A stretch of 30,707 bases of DNA, taken from the NCBI GenBank assembly GCA_002339265.1, contig DDKG01000347.1, positions 1 through 30,707 of the forward strand, written 5' to 3'. Source of the stretch: Massilia sp. UBA2604 (GTDB taxonomy: Bacteria; Pseudomonadota; Gammaproteobacteria; Burkholderiales; Burkholderiaceae_D). Both the position numbers and the translations under genes were made by a program. The notes under the pieces were generated by a model. That model was not told the DNA's origin. It saw only the letters and a list, made by a program, of their open reading frames with translations, and searched no databases. Shown here piece by piece: positions 1 through 7,573 of the stretch; position 1 is the stretch's first letter; each line of letters starts with the position of its first letter.

Positions 1-21
1 CGAATCCCACCCTCTCCGCCA
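1..21 (+). tRNA. 3' end of a tRNA-Ser gene (cut by window edge)
   Basis: The first 21 bases read as the end of a tRNA: half of the T-loop (CGAAT), the 3' side of the T-stem (CCCAC), a 7-nt acceptor strand (CCTCTCC), discriminator G and an encoded CCA. An acceptor strand that pairs with GGAGAGG, together with discriminator G, is typical of bacterial serine tRNAs. The anticodon lies outside the window, so the isoacceptor cannot be named. A terminator follows within 15 bases. Confidence 0.8.
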
Positions 22-32
22 AGTAGCATGAA

Positions 33-58
33 AGAAGCCACCGCAAGGTGGCTTTTTT
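33..58 (+). terminator. Rho-independent terminator of the tRNA gene
   Basis: An 8-bp perfect stem (AAGCCACC at 35-42, GGTGGCTT at 47-54) closes on a GCAA tetraloop and runs into six T residues (53-58). Position and form fit an intrinsic terminator for the upstream tRNA transcript. Confidence 0.9.
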
Positions 59-76
59 CATTCCAGTCAGCGAAAT

Positions 77-177
77 GTAGGGTGGACGGCTATGCCGTCC
101 ACGCGTTCAGCTCACGTTTCTGTAGCAGCACCGCGTACTGGCGTCGAACGCGTGGACGGGAGACCCGTCCACCCTAC
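77..177. repeat. 101-bp BIME/MITE-like inverted-repeat element
   Basis: The element opens with GTAGGGTGGACGG (77-89) and closes with its exact reverse complement (165-177). Each end is itself a hairpin: CCGTCCAC pairs back on GTGGACGG across CTATG on the left and across AGA on the right. The complementarity continues inward (ACGCGTTC at 101-108, GAACGCGT at 146-153), so the termini form about 32-nt near-perfect inverted repeats around a 37-bp unique core. It encodes nothing plausible. This is the form of a REP/BIME or short non-autonomous element; no second copy was seen in the window. Confidence 0.75.
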
Positions 178-208
178 GGTGGCTGGACCGCATGACTGCA
201 GCGTTTTC

Positions 209-228
209 GATATTGATCTATCATTATC
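209..228 (-). promoter_or_regulatory. Fur-box-like operator upstream of the M14 peptidase
   Basis: On the minus strand the site begins GATAATGATA and ends ATCAATATC, with one extra G between. The classical 19-bp Fur box is GATAATGATA followed by ATCATTATC, so this differs by one inserted base and one substitution. It also lies in a 7-bp inverted repeat (TATTGAT 211-217, ATCAATA 226-232) about 50 bp before the proposed start codon. The one-base insertion would change half-site spacing, so true Fur binding is uncertain. Confidence 0.35.
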
Positions 229-277
229 AATAGCGACGACATCGTCGTCATCGTTCACTCTGCATAAAGGTCCGGTT

Positions 278-2023
278 TTGCTCAAGAATCTTCGACGTCC
301 AGCCATCTCTCTTCTGTTCCTGTTCACGTGCACCGCCGCATCGGCCAACGACGTGCTCCCCGCCGCGCCAGCCTGGAAAGGCAAGAGCGAGCGCCTGATC
401 GCGCCCGCCACTGACCGCTGGGCCACCGTGGCCGAGAAATCGGACTTTCGCGAGTCGCCGTCGTATGCCGACGCCATGGCCTACCTGCGCGCATTGGACG
501 CAGCATCCGACCTGATCTCGCTGCACAGCTTCGGCAAGAGCCACCAGGGCCGCGAACTGTTCTACGTGCACGCGAAAAAGCCCGGGGCCGGCAAGCCGGT
601 GGTGATGGTGCAGGCCGGCATCCACGCCGGCGAGATCGACGGCAAGGACGCCGGCCTGATGCTGCTGCGCGATATCGCCGTGCGCGGCCGCGCCGACCTC
701 CTGGATAAAGTCGACCTGGTATTCATCCCGATCCTGAACGTCGACGCCCACGAGAACGCGAGCGCGCTCGGCCGCCCGCACCAGCGCGGTCCGCTCATGA
801 AAGGCAGCCGCACCAGCGCCCAGGGACTGGACCTGAACCGCGACTATGCGCGCCTGCAGTCGCCCGAGATCGCCGCCGTCGTCAAGCTGCTGCAGGCCTT
901 CGACCCGGCGCTCTACGTCGACCTGCACGTCAGCGACGGCATCGACTACCAGTACGACGTGACCTATGCCTTCCCCGGCTGGGGCACTTATGCGCGCTCG
1001 CGCGTGACGGCCGACTGGCTGATGACGGCCTACAGCGCCGACGTCGACGCGGCGCTCACCGCCCAGGGCCACGTGCCGGCCGTGTATCCGAGCTGGGTCG
1101 ACGAGAACACGCCCGAGCGCGGCCTGCGCATCAGCGCCGAAGGCCCGCGCTATTCGACCGGCTACGGCGACTTCGTCGGCATCCCGACGGTGCTGGTGGA
1201 GAACCACACCATGAAGCCGTACAAGCGGCGCGTGCTCGGCACCTACGTCTTCCTCGAGCAATCCCTGAAGACGGTCGGGCGCGAAGGCGCGCGCATCGCG
1301 CAGGCCAAGGCGCAGGATCGCGCGGCGCGGCCTGGCCAATTGATGGTGCGCTGGGAGCGCGAATCGGCGCCGCTGATGACGCGGCAATTCAAGGGCGTCC
1401 GCTACGAATCCTATGCATCGCCGGCCTCGGGCACGCGGGAGTTGCGCTGGACCGGCGAGCCGGTGACGGTCGCCATGCCGGTGTTCGGCGTCAGGTCGAT
1501 GCACGAAGTGCGCCTGCCGCGCGCCTGGTGGATCGCGGCGCACGACCAGGACCTGATCGCGGCGCTGCGCGCGCACGGCATCCGGATGGAGGTGCTGGGC
1601 GAAGCGCGCACCATGAACCTGGAAGCGACCCGGATGGCGTCCGGCAAGGAGCGCACGGGCTTGCCCCGCGCGCTGAAGCAGATGACCTTGCCGGCCGGAT
1701 CGGTGCGGGTCCCGGCCGACCAGCCGTTCCACCTGCTGGCCGCCGCCTTGCTGGAACCGGAAAGCGACGATTCCTTCCTGGCCCACGGCCGCTTCGACAC
1801 CGCGCTGCCGCTCGAATCGCGGCTGGCGCGCCATCTGCTGGCGCCACTGGCCGATCGCATGATGGAGGAGAGCCCGGAACTGCGCACGCAATTCCAGGCC
1901 GCGCTGGCGCAGGATGCGGCGCTGGCGGCCGATCCGCAGGCGCGCCTGCGCTGGTGGCTGGCGCGTTCACCGTACGCCGAGCGCGCGCAGTGGACCTATC
2001 CGGTGTACGCCGAACCGCGCTGA
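278..2023 (+). CDS. Secreted M14-family zinc carboxypeptidase
   Basis: A predicted exported metallo-carboxypeptidase of 581 aa. I chose the TTG start at 278 because AAAGG lies 7 nt upstream and the product then begins with a clean signal peptide (basic MLKNLRRP, hydrophobic core, cleavage after ASA near residue 23). The frame is open back to an ATG at 92, but that falls inside the hairpin repeat. The M14 zinc set is visible: His116 and Glu119 in IHAGE, and His217 in VDLHVSDG; Glu308 in LVENHTM is the likely catalytic glutamate. The C-terminal ~200 residues are not recognisable and may be an accessory beta domain. It would act in the periplasm or outside the cell on peptides or cell-wall stem peptides; the substrate cannot be read from sequence. 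The gene ends 10 bp from the convergent regulator. Confidence 0.85.
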   Translation: MLKNLRRPAISLLFLFTCTAASANDVLPAAPAWKGKSERLIAPATDRWATVAEKSDFRESPSYADAMAYLRALDAASDLISLHSFGKSHQGRELFYVHAKKPGAGKPVVMVQAGIHAGEIDGKDAGLMLLRDIAVRGRADLLDKVDLVFIPILNVDAHENASALGRPHQRGPLMKGSRTSAQGLDLNRDYARLQSPEIAAVVKLLQAFDPALYVDLHVSDGIDYQYDVTYAFPGWGTYARSRVTADWLMTAYSADVDAALTAQGHVPAVYPSWVDENTPERGLRISAEGPRYSTGYGDFVGIPTVLVENHTMKPYKRRVLGTYVFLEQSLKTVGREGARIAQAKAQDRAARPGQLMVRWERESAPLMTRQFKGVRYESYASPASGTRELRWTGEPVTVAMPVFGVRSMHEVRLPRAWWIAAHDQDLIAALRAHGIRMEVLGEARTMNLEATRMASGKERTGLPRALKQMTLPAGSVRVPADQPFHLLAAALLEPESDDSFLAHGRFDTALPLESRLARHLLAPLADRMMEESPELRTQFQAALAQDAALAADPQARLRWWLARSPYAERAQWTYPVYAEPR

Positions 2024-2033
2024 CCGGGCCGAC

Positions 2034-2654
2034 TCAATCCAGCATCCCGCGCCGCAGCGCGATCACCACCGCGTGGGTGCGGTCGCTGGCCTGCAGCTTT
2101 TGCAGGACGTTGCTCAGGTAACCCTTGACCGTCTCTTCGGCGATCCCCAGTTCGCGCGCCACTTCGCGGTTGCCCAGGCCCTGGGCGACCAGGGCCAGCA
2201 CGTCGCGCTCGCGCGCGGTCAGCTGTTCCGGCCTGGCCTGGGTCAGGCGCTGGGCCAGGTCAGGCGCCAGCACCCGGCGTCCGGCATGGGCCGAGCGCAC
2301 CAGGTCGGCCACGCCCGCGCCCAGGGAGCTTTTCAGGACATAGCCCGAGGCGCCGGCCTCCAGCGCGCGCTGCACCTGGCCGTCGCCGGCATAGGTGGTG
2401 ACGGCGATGATGCAGGCCTGCGGGTCCCGGGCCCGGATCGCGCGGATCGCCTCGATGCCGCCGCAGCGCGGCATCGCCAGGTCCATCAGGGTCACGTCCG
2501 GCAGCAGCGCGAAGTAGCGCTCCTCGGCCTGGAAACCGTCGTCGGCTTCGGCGACGATCTCGATATCCTGCGCGTCCTCGAGCACGCCCGCAATCCCGCG
2601 TCGCATCAGCGGGTGGTCGTCGACCAGCAGCACCCGGATGGTAGTCCTTTCCAT
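2034..2654 (-). CDS. Orphan NarL/FixJ-family response regulator
   Basis: A two-domain regulator of 206 aa. The receiver domain (about 5-120) has the acidic pair D12-D13, phospho-acceptor D58 in TLMDLAMP and a K in YVLKSS. The C-terminal LuxR-type HTH (about 145-200) shows LTARERDVLALVAQG, NREVARELGI and ETVKGYLSNVLQKL. The start at 2654 gives the conserved MERTTIRVLLVDDH opening with AGGGA just upstream; a start about 30 nt further out (MTANTTIF) is also possible. No histidine kinase adjoins it, so its partner is elsewhere. It is divergent from the winged-helix gene across about 185 bp, which could hold promoters for both. Confidence 0.9.
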   Translation of the reverse strand: MERTTIRVLLVDDHPLMRRGIAGVLEDAQDIEIVAEADDGFQAEERYFALLPDVTLMDLAMPRCGGIEAIRAIRARDPQACIIAVTTYAGDGQVQRALEAGASGYVLKSSLGAGVADLVRSAHAGRRVLAPDLAQRLTQARPEQLTARERDVLALVAQGLGNREVARELGIAEETVKGYLSNVLQKLQASDRTHAVVIALRRGMLD

Positions 2655-2839
2655 GCAATCCCTGAAAATGGTTGTATTGGCGGTCATCCCCGGCCTCACC
2701 CCCCGATTGGGCCTGCTGGAGCCGGAATGTGACCGCTATCCTCCCATTATGCCGCCTCCCGGTTACAAATCAATACAAGTAGCCGGGTGGCCCAGAGCGC
2801 CAGGCCGGCGTCGTCGAGGAGAGTGTGAAGGAGATGGGC

Positions 2840-3277
2840 ATGAAAAGCAGGGCGGGATACGAAACACTGGCATTCCTGGACTTTGAACTGGTGCCGGCGG
2901 CGCGGCGCCTGCGGCGCGGTGGACAGGCCGTCGCCATTGGCGGCCGGGCGTTCGACTTGCTGGTGCTGCTGGCCACCCACGCCGGCGAGGTGCTCGACAA
3001 GCGCGCGCTGATCAAGGGCGTATGGCCGAACACGGTGGTGGAAGAGGTCAACCTGCGCGCGCAGGTGGTCAATCTGCGCAAGATATTGGGCGGCGGCGTG
3101 GGCGGCGGGGCCGACTGTCCCTGGCTGGTCAACGTCGCCGGCCAGGGCTACTGCTTCACCGCGCCGGTGCGGCGGCCGGCGACGTTCCACGGCGCCGGGG
3201 ATGGCTGGCAGGAGGAGGTGCGAGAGGTGCGAGAGCTGCGCGCGCCAGCATGGGCCGAGGCGGCGCTCAGCGCTTGA
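2840..3277 (+). CDS. Stand-alone OmpR/CadC-type winged-helix DNA-binding protein
   Basis: A 145-aa protein whose residues 8-108 match the Trans_reg_C winged helix found in OmpR/PhoB regulators and at the N-terminus of CadC/ToxR proteins: FDLLVLLATHAGEVLDKRAL, then VEEVNLRAQVVNLRKIL, then the wing ending GQGYCFTAPV. There is no receiver domain, no transmembrane segment and no periplasmic domain. The ATG at 2840 has AAGGAG 6 nt upstream, better than the in-frame GTG (2825) or ATG (2834). The tail contains an EVREVREL repeat. The 3' end overlaps the convergent methyltransferase by 11 bp. It may be a truncated CadC-type or SARP-like regulator; target unknown. Confidence 0.75.
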   Translation: MKSRAGYETLAFLDFELVPAARRLRRGGQAVAIGGRAFDLLVLLATHAGEVLDKRALIKGVWPNTVVEEVNLRAQVVNLRKILGGGVGGGADCPWLVNVAGQGYCFTAPVRRPATFHGAGDGWQEEVREVRELRAPAWAEAALSA

Positions 3278-4202
3278 CCGCGTGCAGCCACACCGCTGCG
3301 ATCCGCTCGACGTCTTCGTAGCCCGGTTCGCCCAGTTGGCCGCCGAAGATGTCGGGGTCGAGTTCCTCGTAGGTCCAGCTGTCGCATTGCGCCTCGAGGG
3401 TGGGGCGCAGGCTTTCCAGGAAGTGGTCCTGCCCGCCGCACAGGGCGACGCCGGTGTAGAGCATCAGGCTGCCGCCGCGGCGCAGGCGCCCCAGGCCCTG
3501 TTCGACGATGCGGCGCGACAGCTCGGCGCCGCGTTCGCCGCCGCCGTGGCGGTAGCGGCGCGCATCCGGATCGACCACGAAGGGCGGGTTCGACACTACC
3601 AGGTCGAAGTCGCCCTGCAGGCCATCGAACAGGTCGCTTCTTGCCAGTGCGAAGTTGGACGCCCCGTTCAGGCGGCCATTGACCATCGCCAGCTCGAGCG
3701 CTTTCGGGTTGATGTCGGCGCCGATCACCTCGGCGTGCGGGAAGGCGCGTGCGATCGCGAGCGCACCGGCGCCGCCGCCGCAGCCGATGTCCACCGCGCG
3801 CTCCGGCCCGGCGCCGACGAAGGCGAAGCCGCGTCGCATGGCGTTCACGAAGCGGTAGGTGTCGGGGCCGAAGAACACGGCGTCGTCGTCGCGGGTCGGC
3901 CAGGCCGAGTGAAACAGCAGCATGTCGCCCAGGGTCGACAGGCGGACCAGCGAACGCAGTCCGTCTTCATTCTCTTCCAACACGCCGGCCTCGCGCATCA
4001 GGCTGAGCACGCTGGCCGGCAGCAACTCGGGTTCGAACGGCCGGCTCCAGCCGAACACACCGCGCAGGTCTTGCGCGCGCTCGTTGCCGGGACGGCCGTT
4101 GATGCGGCGGTGGGTCGAGGGCGTCACCGTCATGAAGCGGTAACCGGCCTGGCGCAGCGCCGTGCCGAGGGCGAAGAGTGCATTGGCATTAGTTGAGTTC
4201 AT
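3267..4202 (-). CDS. Class I SAM-dependent methyltransferase (HemK/RsmC-like)
   Basis: A 311-aa cytoplasmic methyltransferase. After a ~110-residue N-terminal region typical of larger HemK/RsmC-like enzymes comes a Rossmann methyltransferase domain: SAM motif I VDIGCGGGAG (about 137-146), acidic loop GADINPKAL, and the catalytic NPPF tetrad (205-208). NPPF/NPPY enzymes methylate amide or exocyclic amino nitrogens, such as release-factor glutamine or guanine/adenine N-positions in RNA or DNA. The target cannot be assigned. The ATG at 4202 is preferred to a GTG at 4250 because the extra 16 residues look non-conserved, though its ribosome-binding site is weak. Confidence 0.8.
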   Translation of the reverse strand: MNSTNANALFALGTALRQAGYRFMTVTPSTHRRINGRPGNERAQDLRGVFGWSRPFEPELLPASVLSLMREAGVLEENEDGLRSLVRLSTLGDMLLFHSAWPTRDDDAVFFGPDTYRFVNAMRRGFAFVGAGPERAVDIGCGGGAGALAIARAFPHAEVIGADINPKALELAMVNGRLNGASNFALARSDLFDGLQGDFDLVVSNPPFVVDPDARRYRHGGGERGAELSRRIVEQGLGRLRRGGSLMLYTGVALCGGQDHFLESLRPTLEAQCDSWTYEELDPDIFGGQLGEPGYEDVERIAAVWLHAVKR

Positions 4203-4337
4203 TCCGGCAGCGTCGCACAGCCGTCTCTGTTCCTCTGTGCGTCCGCGCACGCAGGATGTGTTCGTGCGCGGGCCGGATTTGGTGCATTATGTGATTACCC
4301 GGGAGACACCGGAAAAATCGAGAGCGAGAGAGCAATC

Positions 4338-4520
4338 ATGACGAGCCTGGAACTGGACGAAGTGCCGCGCAGCCGCATGGCGCGCGAGATCGCACGCGAG
4401 CGCCGCGAGCGCGCGCTGCACGATGAGCTGCGCGCCGGATTGGGCGCACTGGACGACTTGCGCGGCAAGGATGCGCGCGAGCGCGCCGACACCTGCAACT
4501 TGCGACGCGGCGGCAACTAA
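4338..4520 (+). CDS. 60-aa charged helical protein, function unknown
   Basis: A short, highly charged product rich in Arg, Glu and Asp, with heptad-like helix character (MAREIARERRERALHDEL) and no signal or membrane segment. It is preceded by GAGAGAGC and sits 21 bp before the YpfJ-type gene on the same strand, so the two are probably co-transcribed. A small charged protein leading a membrane peptidase gene could be an adaptor, but nothing in the sequence shows that. Codon use matches the neighbours. Confidence 0.55.
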   Translation: MTSLELDEVPRSRMAREIARERRERALHDELRAGLGALDDLRGKDARERADTCNLRRGGN

Positions 4521-4541
4521 ACAGAGGCACAAGGAGAATCG

Positions 4542-5423
4542 ATGCGTTGGGAAGGCGATCGTGAAAGCGACAATGTAGAAGACCGCCGAGGTGATGGCGG
4601 CGGCGGGGGCGGCGGTTTCGGCTTCGGCGGCCGCTCGATCGGCATCGGTACCATCGTCGTTGCCCTGGTCGCTTCGTATTTCCTTGGCGTATCGCCGGCC
4701 ACCATTCTCGGCTTGCTGTCGGGCGGCGCGCCGCCACAGCAGCAGGCCCAGGTCGAGCAGCCGCGCGCCGAGCGCGCCGACGACCGCGAAACGCGCTTCG
4801 TGCGCACCACCCTGGCATATACCGAGGATGCCTGGACCCAGCTGTTCAGCGAGCAGGGCGCGCAGTACACGCCGGCCCGGCTGGTGCTGTTCGAAGGCCG
4901 CACCAACACCGCCTGCGGCGTCGGGCAGAGCGCGACCGGGCCGTTCTATTGTCCGGCCGATTCCCGGGTGTATATCGACCTGGGATTCTTCCGCACCATG
5001 CAGCAGCGTTTCAACGTCGAGGGAGAATTCGCCCAAGCTTATGTGATCGCGCACGAGGTCGGCCACCACGTGCAGAACCTGCTGGGCATCTCGAACAAGG
5101 TGCATGCGGCCCAGCAGCGCGCCAGCGAAACCCAGGGCAATGCTCTGTCGGTGCGCCTGGAACTGCAGGCCGACTGCTTCGCCGGCGTCTGGGCCAACCG
5201 CACCAACCAGCGCGCGAAGATCCTGGAGCAGGGCGACGTCGAGACGGCCCTGAACGCCGCCAGCGCCATCGGCGACGATGCCTTGCAAAAGCAGGCGCGC
5301 GGCGTGGTGGTGCCGGATTCATTTACTCACGGCAGCTCGGCCCAGCGGGTGCGCTGGTTCCAGCGCGGGCTGGAGAGTGGGGAGGTGGCGGCCTGCAATA
5401 CATTTGATGCCAAAAATCTATAA
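4542..5423 (+). CDS. ypfJ: YpfJ-family membrane-anchored neutral zinc metallopeptidase
   Basis: A 293-aa protein of the Zn_peptidase (YpfJ) family. It starts with AAGGAG 5 nt before the ATG. The layout is the family's: a short charged N-terminus, a Gly-rich stretch, one membrane helix (about 32-62), a Gln/Pro-rich linker, then the catalytic domain. The zinc motif HEVGHH lies at 171-176 in AYVIAHEVGHHVQNLLG, followed by the downstream acidic helix LELQADCFAGVWAN that should supply the third ligand. Cys residues in TACGVGQS, FYCPAD and VAACNTF suggest disulfides in the periplasm. Its substrate is not known for the family. Only the 60-aa gene upstream seems to share its transcript. Confidence 0.88.
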   Translation: MRWEGDRESDNVEDRRGDGGGGGGGFGFGGRSIGIGTIVVALVASYFLGVSPATILGLLSGGAPPQQQAQVEQPRAERADDRETRFVRTTLAYTEDAWTQLFSEQGAQYTPARLVLFEGRTNTACGVGQSATGPFYCPADSRVYIDLGFFRTMQQRFNVEGEFAQAYVIAHEVGHHVQNLLGISNKVHAAQQRASETQGNALSVRLELQADCFAGVWANRTNQRAKILEQGDVETALNAASAIGDDALQKQARGVVVPDSFTHGSSAQRVRWFQRGLESGEVAACNTFDAKNL

Positions 5424-5528
5424 ATGACATCAATTCGTTGCCTGTAATACATAAATTGCACATTTTATTCGTTAAAATCGCTTAAAAGCCGCGTTCGTTT
5501 CCGTGCGCCTATCGCAATTCGTGACGTT

Positions 5529-5547
5529 TTGACATAAGTTTGTGTCA
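5529..5547 (+). promoter_or_regulatory. Inverted repeat in the alcohol dehydrogenase leader
   Basis: The 178-bp gap before the dehydrogenase is AT-rich relative to its surroundings. It contains TTGACA (5529-5534), which could serve as a -35 element, and an overlapping inverted repeat TGACA (5530-5534) / TGTCA (5543-5547). GTGAC (5521-5525) and GTCAC (5544-5548) extend the dyad. No convincing -10 follows at 17 bp, so this is a possible operator, not a proven promoter. Confidence 0.3.
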
Positions 5548-5601
5548 CATCAGCTCGTGTTTGATCGAGCCGTCAACAACCGAATTTGTGAAGGAGCATT
5601 C

Positions 5602-6786
5602 ATGCTGGCAATGAATTACCGCGGACCATACCGGGTCCGCGCCGATCACAAGCCCGACCCCGTCATCGAGCACCCCGGCGACGCCATCGTGCGCGTCACC
5701 CGCGCCTGCATCTGCGGATCGGACCTGCACCTGTACCACGGTCTGGTGCCGGACACCCGTGTCGGCCACACCTTCGGCCACGAGTTCATCGGCGTGGTGG
5801 AAGAGGTCGGATCGAACGTGCAGAACCTGAAGGTCGGCGACAAGGTCCTGGTGCCATTCAATATCTTTTGCGGCTCTTGCTCGCTTTGCCAGCACGAGTT
5901 GTACGGCAATTGCCACAATACGAATGCGCAAGCCACGGCGGTCGGCGCCATCTACGGCTACTCCCACACGGCGGGCGGCTACGACGGCGGCCAGGCCGAG
6001 TACGTGCGGGTGCCGATGGCAGACGTCGGCCCGATGGTGATCCCTGACGACATCCATGACGACGACGCGGTCCTGATGACCGACGCGCTGCCTACCGGCT
6101 ACCAGGCGGCCGAGATGGGCGACATCCAGGAAGGCGACACGGTGGTCGTGTTCGGCGCCGGCCCGGTCGGCATCTTCGCCGCCAAGTCGGCCTGGCTGAT
6201 GGGGGCGGGGCGGGTGATCGTGGTCGACCACGTCGAGTACCGCCTCGAATTCGTCAAGCGCTACGCCCAGTGCGAGGTCGTGAACTTCAAGGAAGTGCAG
6301 GACATGGCGCTGCACATCAAGAAGATGACTGACTGGATGGGCGCCGACGTCTGCATCGACGCGGTCGGCTGCGAAGCGGCCGGCAATACCATGCAGACCA
6401 TCACCGGCGTGTACACGATGATGCAGGCCGGCGCGGCGACCGTGCTGCACTGGTGCATCAATTCGGTGCGCAAGGGCGGCAATGTCTCGATCGTCGGCGT
6501 GTATGGCCCGACCTTCAATGCGGTCCCGATCGGCAATGCGCTGAACAAGGGCTTGACCTTGCGCATGAACCAGGCCAGCGTGCGGCGCCACCTGCCGCGC
6601 TTGATCGAGCACATCCGTGCAGGCCGGATCGATCCGAAGCAGATCATCACCCACCGCATCCCGCTGGAAGAAGTGTCGGATGCGTATCACATCTTCTCGA
6701 GCAAGCTGGATAACTGCATCAAGCCGATTCTGATCCCGCCGCGCGCCAATGAGGTGAGGGCGGTCAAGGCCAGCGTCCAGCAGTAA
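5602..6786 (+). CDS. Zinc-dependent alcohol dehydrogenase (MDR family)
   Basis: A 394-aa medium-chain dehydrogenase that should oxidise an alcohol or aldehyde with NAD(P). The start at 5602 has AAGGAG 5 nt upstream; the frame extends to 5542 without support. Catalytic zinc ligands are visible: Cys38 in CICGSD, and His60-Glu61 in FGHEFIG. The structural zinc loop has Cys90, Cys93, Cys96 and Cys104. The Rossmann motif is VVVFGAGPVGIFAAKSAW. The GGYDGGQAEYVRVP segment and the length resemble the glutathione-independent formaldehyde dehydrogenase-like branch, but it lacks the glutathione-type signatures of the frmA product at 13817. The substrate is not determined. It is followed after 25 bp by a His-rich membrane protein gene. 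Confidence 0.9.
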   Translation: MLAMNYRGPYRVRADHKPDPVIEHPGDAIVRVTRACICGSDLHLYHGLVPDTRVGHTFGHEFIGVVEEVGSNVQNLKVGDKVLVPFNIFCGSCSLCQHELYGNCHNTNAQATAVGAIYGYSHTAGGYDGGQAEYVRVPMADVGPMVIPDDIHDDDAVLMTDALPTGYQAAEMGDIQEGDTVVVFGAGPVGIFAAKSAWLMGAGRVIVVDHVEYRLEFVKRYAQCEVVNFKEVQDMALHIKKMTDWMGADVCIDAVGCEAAGNTMQTITGVYTMMQAGAATVLHWCINSVRKGGNVSIVGVYGPTFNAVPIGNALNKGLTLRMNQASVRRHLPRLIEHIRAGRIDPKQIITHRIPLEEVSDAYHIFSSKLDNCIKPILIPPRANEVRAVKASVQQ

Positions 6787-6811
6787 ACCCCGATCGAGCA
6801 CAGGAGAAAAC

Positions 6812-7417
6812 ATGGAAACACGCAACGATATCGTCAGCGCCAATGACCAGCACGACGGCCACCACGCGCCGGGCGAGCACGACGGCGACGGCCACGTCGG
6901 CCACGTGCACGGCCACCTCGCGCCGCGCCGCCCGACCCGCGAGCAGCTGCAGCACATCCAGGGCTGGGGCGCCGACCTCGACCGCAAGAACCGTCCCGGC
7001 GTGCCGATGGAACGCACGCCGCCGCGCTTCATCAACGTCCCCGACGGCGATCCGGTAGCGCAGGAGCAGCACGTCGAAGTGCTGGTCTCGACCGAGCGTC
7101 CGGGCCGCACGCCGCTGTTCGGCACGGCGCAGCCGCCATCCGGCCTGTCCGGCGCGATCCGGCGCTTGGCGTTCAAGAGTACCGAAAACGACGTGCGCCA
7201 CTGGCTGCTGTTGCTGCTGGCCGACCGCGTCAATGTGGTCGAAGGCATCGGCGACGACCTGGCCAAGGGCAAGATCCCGAACATCCTGGCCGAGATGGGC
7301 ATCAAGTCCGAGCTCAAGCACAATCCGGCCGGGCTGGCGAAGAAGGTCGCAATTGGCGCGGCCGTGATCGGCGCCGCCTGCTACCTGATGAAGCGGCGCG
7401 ACGGCCGCTACCGATAG
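6812..7417 (+). CDS. His-rich N-terminus, C-terminal membrane anchor; unknown function
   Basis: A 201-aa protein of no recognised family. AGGAG lies 6 nt before the ATG. Residues 13-36 are packed with His, Asp and Gly (HDGHHAPGEHDGDGHVGHVH), a composition seen in metal-binding or metal-sensing segments. The middle is Pro/Arg-rich; residues about 130-175 form a helical region (DVRHWLLLLLADRVNVVEGI), and a small hydrophobic helix (VAIGAAVIGAACYLM) precedes the basic RRDGRYR tail. It lies 25 bp after the zinc alcohol dehydrogenase and before a strong hairpin, so the two probably form a bicistronic operon. A role in metal supply or membrane tethering of the dehydrogenase is a guess. Confidence 0.7.
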   Translation: METRNDIVSANDQHDGHHAPGEHDGDGHVGHVHGHLAPRRPTREQLQHIQGWGADLDRKNRPGVPMERTPPRFINVPDGDPVAQEQHVEVLVSTERPGRTPLFGTAQPPSGLSGAIRRLAFKSTENDVRHWLLLLLADRVNVVEGIGDDLAKGKIPNILAEMGIKSELKHNPAGLAKKVAIGAAVIGAACYLMKRRDGRYR

Positions 7418-7441
7418 ATCAGTCCTGTCGGGCCTTAAGTG

Positions 7442-7486
7442 ATGACCGCGTTGCAGGGGTTGCAAACCCGTTGGCAACGCGGTCAT
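7442..7486. terminator. Long hairpin, probable terminator after the dehydrogenase operon
   Basis: A 13-bp perfect stem (ATGACCGCGTTGC at 7442-7454, its complement at 7474-7486) encloses a second small hairpin, GGGTT (7457-7461) / AACCC (7465-7469). It lies 24 bp after the stop codon. The following TGTTCTT is only moderately T-rich, so termination may be partial, or the structure may stabilise the mRNA end. Confidence 0.7.
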
Positions 7487-7573
7487 TGTTCTTGAGCAAA
7501 CCCACCTTTACGAGCTCGTCCATCATGGTCGATGACCGGCGCCCCCCGGCCCGGCATACCGGATGGAGACGAG

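Noticed and set aside
92..277. In-frame upstream extension of the M14 peptidase starting at ATG 92
   Set aside because: It runs through the hairpin repeat and an operator-like region, encodes low-complexity Ser/Thr, and would bury the signal peptide; the TTG at 278 has a ribosome-binding site.
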